From: JAYRWN01 sp041917975
Lineage (GTDB): Bacteria > Bacteroidota > Bacteroidia > Chitinophagales > Saprospiraceae
Direction: 5' to 3'
DNA: 16,526 nt
NCBI GenBank assembly: GCA_041917975.1
Contig: JAYRWN010000387.1
Coordinates: forward strand, 1-16,526
Shown here: one piece after another, positions 6,947 to 14,149 of the stretch
How positions within the stretch are numbered: the stretch's first letter is position 1
Layout of the letters: each line of letters starts with the position of its first letter
Made by a program: the position numbers and the translations under genes
Notes under the pieces: generated by a model
Told to the model about the DNA's origin: nothing
What the model saw: the letters and a program-made list of their open reading frames with translations, nothing else
The model's database searches: none

Positions 6947-9900
6947 ATGGTTCGAGTTTTTCTCTGCTTTACGATATGCTGTTTCACTATGGTGCTTACG
7001 GCCCAAACTACCCGCTTGTTAAGACAGCCGGATATCAGCCGGTCGCAGATAGTCTTTGCCTATGCCAATGATCTTTGGCTGGTGGCCAGCCAGGGCGGAG
7101 AAGCACGCCGGCTTACCAGTTTTCAGGGCAGTGAGAGTAACCCACATTTTTCACCGGACGGCCAGTGGATTGCTTTTAGTGGTGAATACGGTGGGAATGT
7201 CGATGTGTATGTGGTGCCGGTGAGTGGTGGAGAACCTCGCCGCCTGACCTGGCATCCCGGCTCGGATGACGTCTGCGGGTGGAGTCCTGAAGGTAAAATT
7301 ATTTTTAAATCCGGGCGAACCGGCGCTCCTGCCGGTACAGGCAAATTATGGAGTATAGGTCTGCAGGAGGGCCTGCCTAAAGCATTGCCGATGCCGCGAG
7401 CCTACCGCGGGGATTATAGTCCGGATGGAAAATATTATGCTTACGAAATGGTGGAACCCTGGGATGAAGAATGGCGCAATTACCGCGGTGGTCAAAACCG
7501 ACCCATATGGATTTTAGATTTAAAAACTTTTGATCTGACTACCATCCCCTGGAACAATAGTCATGATGCGCAGCCGCATTGGCTGGACCAAACCGTCTAT
7601 TTTCTATCAGATCGCAACCTGGCCATGAACTTATACAGCTTTTCCATCGTCACTAAAGAGGTGAAACAACTCACCTTTTTCAGCGAATATGACATAAAAA
7701 CCTTGGGTACCGGCGATGGTGTGCTGATCTTTGAATATGGCGGGGATTTATATCACTTTAATCCTCAGACGCAGAAAAGTGCTAAATTATCTATCGCTAT
7801 CAAAGCGGATTTTCCCTGGTTAATGCCCAGTTGGAAAGAGGGCAGCAGTTGGATGACTAAAGGGTCTTTATCGCCGGGTGGTAAGAGAGCATTATTTGAA
7901 GCGCGGGGAGAAATTATCACCGTACCCCTGGAGAAAGGCCAGGCTCGCAATCTCACCAATAGTGCCGGAGCCCGGGATCATGACCCGGTTTGGTCTCCCG
8001 ACGGAAAATACATCGCTTGGTTTTCTGACGCTTCCGGCGAATACAGTTTGATGATTGGCGAGCAAAATGGTCTCAGCAAACCCCGGGAGATAAAAATTTC
8101 ACGACCCACCTATTTTTATGGTCCGGCTTGGTCACCTGATGGTACTTACATCGCGTATACGGACCATATTCAACGGTTATGGCTGGTAGACGTAGCCAGC
8201 GGTAAAATCACCAAAATCGATGAAGAACCATACCTCCACCCTGAACGCTCCATTGATCCGGTGTGGTCAGGTGATTCCCGCTACCTGGCCTATGCCAAGC
8301 GTTTAAATAATCTGTACCGGGTGATCATGGTCTACGATATTAAGACGGCTAAGACCATGCAATTAACCGATGGCCTGTCCGATGCCTTGGCACCCGCCTG
8401 GGATCAAAGTGGTAAATACTTATATTTTCTGGCTAGCACCAATCTGGCTTTAGCCTCAGGGTGGTTAGATATGAGCTCCATTGAACGACCCATCAGGAGG
8501 TCAGCCTATTTAATTGTACTTAATAAAACGGAGCCTTCGCCTTTTTTACCGGAAAGTGATGAAGAAGCAGAAACAAACGCAAAAAAAGATTCAATAGCCA
8601 CGACAGCACCCAAAGATTCCGTCATGTCCATTGATTTAACCGGCATCAGCCAACGCATTTTGGCTATTGATCTGCCCGCCAGAAATTACACCGGTTTAAA
8701 GGCCGGTGAAGCAGGCGAAATATTTATTGCTGAAAATATTGAAAATCAACCGGAACGCCGCTTGCATAAATACACTTTAAAAGATCGCAAAGCTCAGACT
8801 TTCCTGGAGTCGGTTCAAGAATATAATTTGTCTAAAGATGGTAAAAAAGTACTCTACCGCAGTGGGGGCACCTGGCATGCGGTCGATGCGGCTGCAAAAC
8901 CGGCGGCTGGAGACGGACAATTAAAAAATACCGCCATTCAAATAAAAATGGATCCCCGGGCGGAGTGGAGACAAATTTTCCGCGAAGCCTGGCGTTATCA
9001 GCGTGACTTTTTGTATGTGGATAACGTCCACGGGGCGGACTGGAACAAAGTTTATAGTATGTACGAGCCCTTGTTGGCTCATGTGGCTCATCGCAATGAC
9101 CTGAATTACCTTTTGGATATTTTGGGTGGAGAAGTTTCCATCGGGCACTCTTTTGTGGCCGGAGGTGATCATCCCGAGGTAAAACGAAATAATGTGGGCC
9201 TGTTGGGCGCTGACCTTGAAGAAGTAAACAAACGTTATCGACTGAAAAAAATTTATGCCGGGGAAAATTGGAACCCCAAATTAAGAGCGCCTCTCAGCGC
9301 ACCGGGAGTAGATGCACGGGAAGGCGATTATCTGCTGGCCATCAACGGACAGGAAGTGGCACCGCCGGTTAACCCCTTCAGTTTGTTGGAAAATAAAGCG
9401 GATCAACAGGTGGTTCTGACTCTTAGCGTCACGCCGGATGGTCGTGATAAACGGCAGGTAACGGTTGTGCCTGTAGCCTATGAAGGTGGTTTGCGCACTA
9501 TGGCTTGGGTGGAGGACAACCGACGCAAAGTAGACGCCTTATCCGGTGGTAAGCTGGCTTACGTCTGGCTTCCTAACACCGCCGAGGAAGGGTATGAATA
9601 TTTTAACCGCTACTATTTTGCCCAACAGGATAAGGAAGGGGTGGTCCTGGATGAACGTTTTAATGGGGGAGGATACATCGCCGATTATTTTGTGGATATC
9701 CTTAACCGCAGATTGCGCGGCTATTTTAATAATGTCGCCGGGACCAGACGTCCCTGGACCGAGCCACTGGCGGGCATTCTGGGACCCAAAGTACTGGTAG
9801 TGAATGAAATGGCCGGTTCGGGGGGAGATATGTTACCATATTTATTTCGCCATATGAACATTGGTCCGTTGGTAGGTACCAAGACCTGGGGAGGGTTGGT

Positions 9901-10171
9901 CGGTATTTGGGACACGCCTGAGCTGATCGACGGTGGATTTATGACCGCGCCGCGGGGAGGATTTTTTGATCTCAATGGCCAGTGGGATGTGGAAAATGTG
10001 GGCATAGCTCCGGATATAGAAGTCGAAATGACCCCGAAAGAAGTTATTGCTGGCAAAGATCCGCAATTGGAAAGGGCGGTGGAAGAAGCACTAAAATTAT
10101 TACAAAAATCTCCCGTCAAACTACAGAAAGAGCCAGCTCCACCAGTGCGGGTTGTGAGGCCTAAACAATAA
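6947..10171 (+). CDS. Tricorn-like S41 serine protease, exported
   Basis: This 1074-residue protein has the tricorn protease layout and should degrade peptides. Residues 1-20 (MVRVFLCFTICCFTMVLTAQ) form a signal peptide, so it works in the periplasm or outside, unlike the cytoplasmic archaeal enzyme. Residues about 25-500 are beta-propeller repeats of the TolB/WD40-like type (HFSPDGQWIAF, VWSPDGKYIAWF, AWSPDGTYIAY). A charged, low-complexity linker lies near 530-560. Residues about 670-745 form the first catalytic subdomain with SIGHSF (His734). About 745-850 is PDZ-like (GVDAREGDYLLAINGQEV). Residues about 855-1035 are the S41 core with NEMAGSGGD (Ser958) and GQWDVENVGIAPD (Glu1016). The Ser-Glu spacing of 58 equals that in Thermoplasma tricorn as I remember it. 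The C-terminus is basic and Pro-rich. A link to mannan use is not implied by its position. Confidence 0.92.
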   Translation: MVRVFLCFTICCFTMVLTAQTTRLLRQPDISRSQIVFAYANDLWLVASQGGEARRLTSFQGSESNPHFSPDGQWIAFSGEYGGNVDVYVVPVSGGEPRRLTWHPGSDDVCGWSPEGKIIFKSGRTGAPAGTGKLWSIGLQEGLPKALPMPRAYRGDYSPDGKYYAYEMVEPWDEEWRNYRGGQNRPIWILDLKTFDLTTIPWNNSHDAQPHWLDQTVYFLSDRNLAMNLYSFSIVTKEVKQLTFFSEYDIKTLGTGDGVLIFEYGGDLYHFNPQTQKSAKLSIAIKADFPWLMPSWKEGSSWMTKGSLSPGGKRALFEARGEIITVPLEKGQARNLTNSAGARDHDPVWSPDGKYIAWFSDASGEYSLMIGEQNGLSKPREIKISRPTYFYGPAWSPDGTYIAYTDHIQRLWLVDVASGKITKIDEEPYLHPERSIDPVWSGDSRYLAYAKRLNNLYRVIMVYDIKTAKTMQLTDGLSDALAPAWDQSGKYLYFLASTNLALASGWLDMSSIERPIRRSAYLIVLNKTEPSPFLPESDEEAETNAKKDSIATTAPKDSVMSIDLTGISQRILAIDLPARNYTGLKAGEAGEIFIAENIENQPERRLHKYTLKDRKAQTFLESVQEYNLSKDGKKVLYRSGGTWHAVDAAAKPAAGDGQLKNTAIQIKMDPRAEWRQIFREAWRYQRDFLYVDNVHGADWNKVYSMYEPLLAHVAHRNDLNYLLDILGGEVSIGHSFVAGGDHPEVKRNNVGLLGADLEEVNKRYRLKKIYAGENWNPKLRAPLSAPGVDAREGDYLLAINGQEVAPPVNPFSLLENKADQQVVLTLSVTPDGRDKRQVTVVPVAYEGGLRTMAWVEDNRRKVDALSGGKLAYVWLPNTAEEGYEYFNRYYFAQQDKEGVVLDERFNGGGYIADYFVDILNRRLRGYFNNVAGTRRPWTEPLAGILGPKVLVVNEMAGSGGDMLPYLFRHMNIGPLVGTKTWGGLVGIWDTPELIDGGFMTAPRGGFFDLNGQWDVENVGIAPDIEVEMTPKEVIAGKDPQLERAVEEALKLLQKSPVKLQKEPAPPVRVVRPKQ

Positions 10172-10202
10172 CAATCATGATGAAGTAGGAAAATTGATTT
10201 TG

Positions 10203-10235
10203 TTATCCAAAAATGCACTCGGTAACTTGGGATAA
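10203..10235 (+). terminator. Weak hairpin downstream of the tricorn gene
   Basis: TTATCC plus AA (10203-10210) can pair with TTGGGATAA (10227-10235) with one bulged base and a 16-base loop. It lies 32 bases past the tricorn stop, which suits a terminator, but only a short TTATT follows instead of a proper T-run. Treat as possible. Confidence 0.25.
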
Positions 10236-10319
10236 TTATTGCAATTCATAACTATACCTATCGACAGATAAAATTAATATTCAATTAACATGTAGGTGTG
10301 GGAGTACTTGAGTATTTGG

Positions 10320-10350
10320 TTGTTTCCCTGCGTTTTTTAAGTTATCTTTG
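10320..10350 (+). promoter_or_regulatory. Bacteroidota-type promoter for the VOC-family gene
   Basis: A TTG at 10320-10322 is followed after 20 bases by TATCTTTG at 10343-10350, a full match to the Bacteroidota -7 element TAnnTTTG at the usual spacing for the primary sigma factor. Transcription would begin near 10356, leaving a leader of about 15 bases before ATG 10372. This also rules out the upstream TTG start at 10348, which lies inside the -7 element. Confidence 0.65.
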
Positions 10351-10371
10351 CGGCGAGTATTTAACGGTCTT

Positions 10372-10746
10372 ATGTCTTTAACAAATCTCACCCCTATGAT
10401 GGAGACCTCCGATTTATCGGAGACCATTCGTTTTTATGAAAATATTTTGGGGTTCACTTTAGACAATTATTCAGAAGAGCTGGGTTGGGCCCACGTTAGT
10501 TTGGGAGAAGTAAGTCTGATGTTTACCCGCCATAATGAACAGCGCGGTTTTACCAGCCCGGTGATGAGTGGCTCATTTTACATCATTACACCCGATGTTG
10601 AGTATTGGTGGAACAAGGTGCGTGAAGTAGCCCAGGTCGCTTATCCATTAGAAAAATTTGATTACGGCATGCTGGAATTTGCCATTTATGACAACAATGG
10701 GTACCTGCTGCAATTCGCCCAAAGCCTCTATCCGGAGTCCAAATAA
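10372..10746 (+). CDS. VOC-family (glyoxalase/bleomycin-resistance fold) protein
   Basis: The 124-residue product is one vicinal-oxygen-chelate domain. It shows the pattern of two beta-alpha-beta-beta-beta units: LTPMMETSDLSETIRFYENILGF at the start, WAHVSLGEVSLMF, then FYIITPDVEYWWNKVREVA and LEFAIYDNNGYLLQFAQ at the end. The residue that is often the first metal ligand (His/Gln/Glu near position 8-10) appears to be Met, while Glu102 and Gln114 sit where later ligands usually are, so metal binding is uncertain. Substrate cannot be told; such proteins include lyases, dioxygenases and drug-binding proteins. ATG 10372 is preferred over the TTG at 10348 because of the promoter position. It is a single-gene unit: a minus-strand remnant follows and a long gap precedes it. 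Confidence 0.8.
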   Translation: MSLTNLTPMMETSDLSETIRFYENILGFTLDNYSEELGWAHVSLGEVSLMFTRHNEQRGFTSPVMSGSFYIITPDVEYWWNKVREVAQVAYPLEKFDYGMLEFAIYDNNGYLLQFAQSLYPESK

Positions 10747-10803
10747 ATGTTACCTCGGCCCCGTGCCCTCAGCCACTCGTAACCAACCGGATGGCTCCAG
10801 CTG

Positions 10804-11185
10804 CTAATAGACCTTCAAATAAATAGCCGCTCCTCCATGTTGGAAAATTTTATCATCCTTAATCCGGTCAATGTTGATCCCGGTGATGGTTATGACTTGT
10901 CCGGTGGGTTTGATACCTAACCACACACCCTGATGAGTACCTGTCATTGTGTAAAGTGTAACCACAGTGTCCTTTCCAGCCAGTTGATTATCAATGTTTA
11001 AATGTAAGTCCTGATAGGTTTGGCGAACACCGCGAATATGTTCGATGGCCCCGGCCAAAACAAATCGGTAAATTTCTCCCTGATAAAATTTCCCGGCAAG
11101 TCCTGATGAATGTAATTATACATAAGCGTGATATCTAGGTTATTAATTACCCGTTCTATATAATTTTAACCAGGGTTTTTATTTC
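10804..11185 (-). pseudogene. Frameshifted SnoaL-like polyketide/ester cyclase remnant
   Basis: The C-terminal two thirds are intact in one frame (11058 to the TAG at 10804-10806): TYQDLHLNIDNQL, TMTGTHQGVWLGI and VITITGINIDRI. This is the SnoaL-like pattern (PDLH, TGTHxGxxxGIxPTG, GIxIDRI) of the NTF2-like fold. That frame has no ATG and runs into a stop at 11116-11118. The missing N-terminus can be read in the other two frames of the same strand: YIERVINNLDITLMYNYIHQDLPG just upstream (ends near 11080), and EIKTLVK further up near 11185. Together they make about 125 residues in the family order, so at least two frameshifts have broken the gene. It lies between, and opposite to, two plus-strand genes. 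The last residues (FQHGGAAIYLKVY) also look diverged. Confidence 0.6.
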
Positions 11186-11263
11186 TTAACAATATTGAGT
11201 CTGTACCCAGGTGATATTAATTGCTTAATTTTATTAAAATTCGCAGAATTATTCCGACCAGTT

Positions 11264-12922
11264 ATGCAAAAATATGTTCTCTTTGGTTTGTTGATTTTAG
11301 GGATGGCTTGTCACACGGATCGTCCTCAAACTTCAAGTATCCAGTCTCAGTTCCATACACTTATAGATCAATTTCCCAGTTCCCGCGGCTGGGGCCAAAC
11401 CGCCGGCACAGCTACATTAGACAGCAATTATTTTTTTAATCAACTAGCCCAAACTCAAGACCTGCTGCAACAACTGCTTGCTGTGGATACGGCACTATTG
11501 AATGATGAGGATAAGATTGACTGGCGCTTCGCCCGCAGCCTATTATACGGAAGGGTCATTGACCAATCCCTGATCCAAAATTGGCGCAAAGATCCCCGCG
11601 AATATCTGACGCTGCGGGGAATAGGGAGTGTCCTGGGAAGACCCGGAGAGCTGGAGCCGAAAATAACCGAATTAAAAAAAATGTTAGCCATCGTACCGCA
11701 ACAATTAAAAAATGCCCAGGCACAACTAGCCGTTTATGTGCCCAGGTTTCAGGAACTGGGACTTTTTATGGCTGAAAATGGCCGGATTTTATTTACCGAA
11801 GAAATTCCGGCTTTCGTGACGGAGCATAAAATCAGCGATAACGAATTGGAGACCCTAATCGACAACAGTAAACATGCCCTGGAAGGATTTATTGTTTTCT
11901 TAAAAAATGAACTGCCACAAAGACCAAGCGGTACCTATGCTATTGGCCAGGCGTCTTACGATCGAATGTTAAAAGAAGAGTTTTTATTGCCGTATGATCA
12001 CCAAGCGCTGTGGGATTTCGGATGGCAGGAATTTAATCGCACAGTGGATGAATTGACAGCGCTGGCGAAACAAATCGATCCATCCAAATCCTGGCAAGAC
12101 TTAGCGCAGGAAATCAAACAGGAATACCCGCGCCCTGATTCCATGATTGCGGCCCATCAATATTGGGTGGATAAAGCCGCTGAGCACATCCGCCAGCATG
12201 ACCTTATCGCCATACCCTGGGCGGAGAAAGTGACTGTCGTCCCGCGTGCCGAATATTTGCGTAAAACATCCTATTACGGGAATTTTTCCTTAGCCCGGGG
12301 CAAAAATGCCGATAGTGTTTTTGCCTCCGAATGGCAGATCAATCCGTTTGAAGACCAATGGGAAGATCAGCGTAAACAGGAGTACCTGACTGAACACGAT
12401 TGGGGCGTGATTATCGTCACCGCTCCTCACGAGACCTATGCCGGCCACCACATCCAGGGTTTATATCAGATGCATTTGCCCAGCAAATTGCGCCGGGAGA
12501 ACGGATTATCCCTGTTCAGTGAAGGCTGGGGTTTGTACAACGAACAACTCATGCAGGAAACCGGATTTTTTCCCAGTGAAAGAATTCATTTGCGCCAGCT
12601 ACAACTGCGCCTGTGGCGCAACGCCCGTGTCATCTACGATGTAGGGATGCATACCGGCAAACTGTCTTACGCGGAGGCCATCGCGCTGATGACCGATAAA
12701 GTCGGTTTTTTGCCGTGGGCAGCACAACTTGAAGTAGATGCCGCTTGTGCTTCTCCGGGTTATTTTATCGGTTATTTTATGGGTATGACAGAGATTCTAA
12801 AATTACGCGAAGCCTATAAACAAAAACATGGTAATCAATTTAAATTAAAAGATTTCCATGAGGCTCTTTTAAAAATTGGCAACATGCCTCCTACTTTAAT
12901 GGGAGAAGTGTTGTTGAGATGA
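11264..12922 (+). CDS. DUF885 family lipoprotein, probable zinc peptidase/hydrolase
   Basis: The 552-residue protein belongs to the DUF885 family, mostly helical proteins with a metallopeptidase-like site and poorly known substrates. ATG 11264 is chosen because it starts a lipoprotein signal peptide (MQKYVLFGLLILGMAC, lipobox GMAC, Cys16); the open frame from 11195 would place 23 extra residues in front of it. Numbering is from 11264. The likely zinc site is APHETYAGHH with His389, Glu390, His395 and His396, followed by FSEGWGLY with Glu420, which is the gluzincin-like arrangement expected for the family. C-terminal segments such as VDAACASPGYFIGYFMG are also typical. It should sit at the inner or outer membrane, facing the periplasm or exterior. 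The next plus-strand gene starts 60 bases after its stop, so the two may be cotranscribed, but their functions are not obviously linked. Confidence 0.85.
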   Translation: MQKYVLFGLLILGMACHTDRPQTSSIQSQFHTLIDQFPSSRGWGQTAGTATLDSNYFFNQLAQTQDLLQQLLAVDTALLNDEDKIDWRFARSLLYGRVIDQSLIQNWRKDPREYLTLRGIGSVLGRPGELEPKITELKKMLAIVPQQLKNAQAQLAVYVPRFQELGLFMAENGRILFTEEIPAFVTEHKISDNELETLIDNSKHALEGFIVFLKNELPQRPSGTYAIGQASYDRMLKEEFLLPYDHQALWDFGWQEFNRTVDELTALAKQIDPSKSWQDLAQEIKQEYPRPDSMIAAHQYWVDKAAEHIRQHDLIAIPWAEKVTVVPRAEYLRKTSYYGNFSLARGKNADSVFASEWQINPFEDQWEDQRKQEYLTEHDWGVIIVTAPHETYAGHHIQGLYQMHLPSKLRRENGLSLFSEGWGLYNEQLMQETGFFPSERIHLRQLQLRLWRNARVIYDVGMHTGKLSYAEAIALMTDKVGFLPWAAQLEVDAACASPGYFIGYFMGMTEILKLREAYKQKHGNQFKLKDFHEALLKIGNMPPTLMGEVLLR

Positions 12923-12982
12923 ATCATCCTGCCGAGATAAATATTTCGCGTAATTTTATTTGCTAAGAAAATATCACAAGTT

Positions 12983-13897
12983 ATGCAACTGGGTTTTGTA
13001 TCCGCAATTTTACCGGAATTGTCTTTGGAAGAGGTTTTATTTTTTGCTGCAGACTCAGGCTACGATTGTGTGGAAATTATGTGCTGGCCCAAAGGGAAAG
13101 CTGAACGGCGCTATGCCGGAGTCACGCATCTTGATCTGGACGAATTAGGCGAAAAAGACATCGCCAGGATTCAGAAATTGATCAAAAAATCAGGAATAAC
13201 TTTTTCCGGTCTGGGTTATTATCCTAATCCGCTAACGGCGGAGGTGAAAGAAGCGACTCTGTACATCAAACATATCGAAAAACTCATCAAAGCTGCTGCC
13301 CATTTGGGGCTGGAAAGAATTAATACCTTTGTGGGCCGCAACCCCGCGCTTTCTGTTGAAGATAATTGGCTGCGTTTTCTGGACGTGTGGCGGCCCTTGA
13401 TAGACCTGGCCACCAAACATAAGATTAAAGTGGGCATAGAAAATTGCCCAATGCTGTTCACCAATGATGAATGGCCCGGTGGAAAAAATTTAGCCACCAC
13501 GCCGGCCATTTGGAGAAAAATGTTTGCCGATATTCCCAGCCCGTATTTCGGATTAAATTATGACCCGTCGCATCTCATCTGGCAGCATATGGATTATCTC
13601 AAACCTATTCGTGAATTTAGTTCCCGCTTCCATCACGTTCACGCCAAGGATGTACGCATAAACAGTGATGCGCTGAATGACCACGGTATCATGGCTCCGC
13701 CGAATAAATGGCACAGCCCGAAATTGCCGGGTTTGGGCGACGTAAACTGGAACAAATTTTTTTCCGCCCTTACCGACACGGGTTATCAAGGACCGGTGTG
13801 TGTGGAGGTGGAAGACCGCGCGTATGAAGGCAGTCTGGAATTAAGAAAAAAGGCTTTGGTCCAAAGTCATACCTATTTGAGGCAATTTATCGCTTGA
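12983..13897 (+). CDS. Sugar phosphate isomerase/epimerase-like TIM barrel (xylose isomerase-like)
   Basis: This 304-residue protein is a single TIM-barrel domain of the xylose isomerase-like / AP endonuclease 2 superfamily. Probable metal ligands are Glu153 (GIENCP), Asp194 (LNYDPSHL), His220 (HHVHAKD) and Glu275 (VCVEVED), each at the end of a strand as the family requires. GLGYYPNPL and PGLGDVNW are further family-typical segments. No signal peptide, so it is cytoplasmic. The substrate is probably a sugar, sugar phosphate or inositol derivative; the sequence does not decide between them. It has an A/T-rich leader with no Shine-Dalgarno sequence. The TTATTTG at 12956-12962 is an imperfect -7 element, so it may have its own promoter or be read from the DUF885 gene. 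It is convergent with the gene starting beyond 16526. Confidence 0.85.
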   Translation: MQLGFVSAILPELSLEEVLFFAADSGYDCVEIMCWPKGKAERRYAGVTHLDLDELGEKDIARIQKLIKKSGITFSGLGYYPNPLTAEVKEATLYIKHIEKLIKAAAHLGLERINTFVGRNPALSVEDNWLRFLDVWRPLIDLATKHKIKVGIENCPMLFTNDEWPGGKNLATTPAIWRKMFADIPSPYFGLNYDPSHLIWQHMDYLKPIREFSSRFHHVHAKDVRINSDALNDHGIMAPPNKWHSPKLPGLGDVNWNKFFSALTDTGYQGPVCVEVEDRAYEGSLELRKKALVQSHTYLRQFIA

Positions 13898-13952
13898 ATA
13901 GCCGGTATGCGCTTTAGACTCTGACCGGAGTGATTGATAATACTATTTTTGC

Positions 13953-13988
13953 CTTTAAATAGTTTCTATTCATTAATATTATTTAAAG
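13953..13988. repeat. A/T-rich inverted repeat between convergent genes
   Basis: CTTTAAATA (13953-13961) is matched exactly by TATTTAAAG (13980-13988) with an 18-base loop. It lies in the 252-base gap between the convergent isomerase and DUF3857 genes, where terminators are expected. Neither strand has a T-run right after the stem, and the arms are themselves nearly palindromic, so it could instead be a protein-binding site or chance. Confidence 0.35.
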
Positions 13989-14149
13989 CAGATCGACCTT
14001 ATTCATTATTAGAAACGAAGGATGTTATCGCAATATCAAAGCGGCCAATTCATGCAAAGCGAGGATGGCCAACGTGGAGTTAGGTACGTTTGGTGTTTTT
14101 GCGGACATTTTATTTCAATAACAACTTAGCGAAAAAAGTGGCAAGATTA

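Noticed and set aside
9721..10218. 165-codon minus-strand open frame opposite the tricorn gene
   Set aside because: It is antisense to the conserved S41 catalytic region, including Ser958 and Glu1016, and its peptide resembles no known family. It is a shadow of the real gene.
11195..11263. Longer N-terminus for the DUF885 protein
   Set aside because: It would bury the lipoprotein signal peptide that begins at ATG 11264.
13953..13988. Inverted repeat as a true intrinsic terminator
   Set aside because: The stem is all A/T except its end pair and has no T-run after it on either strand, so it is listed only as a repeat.
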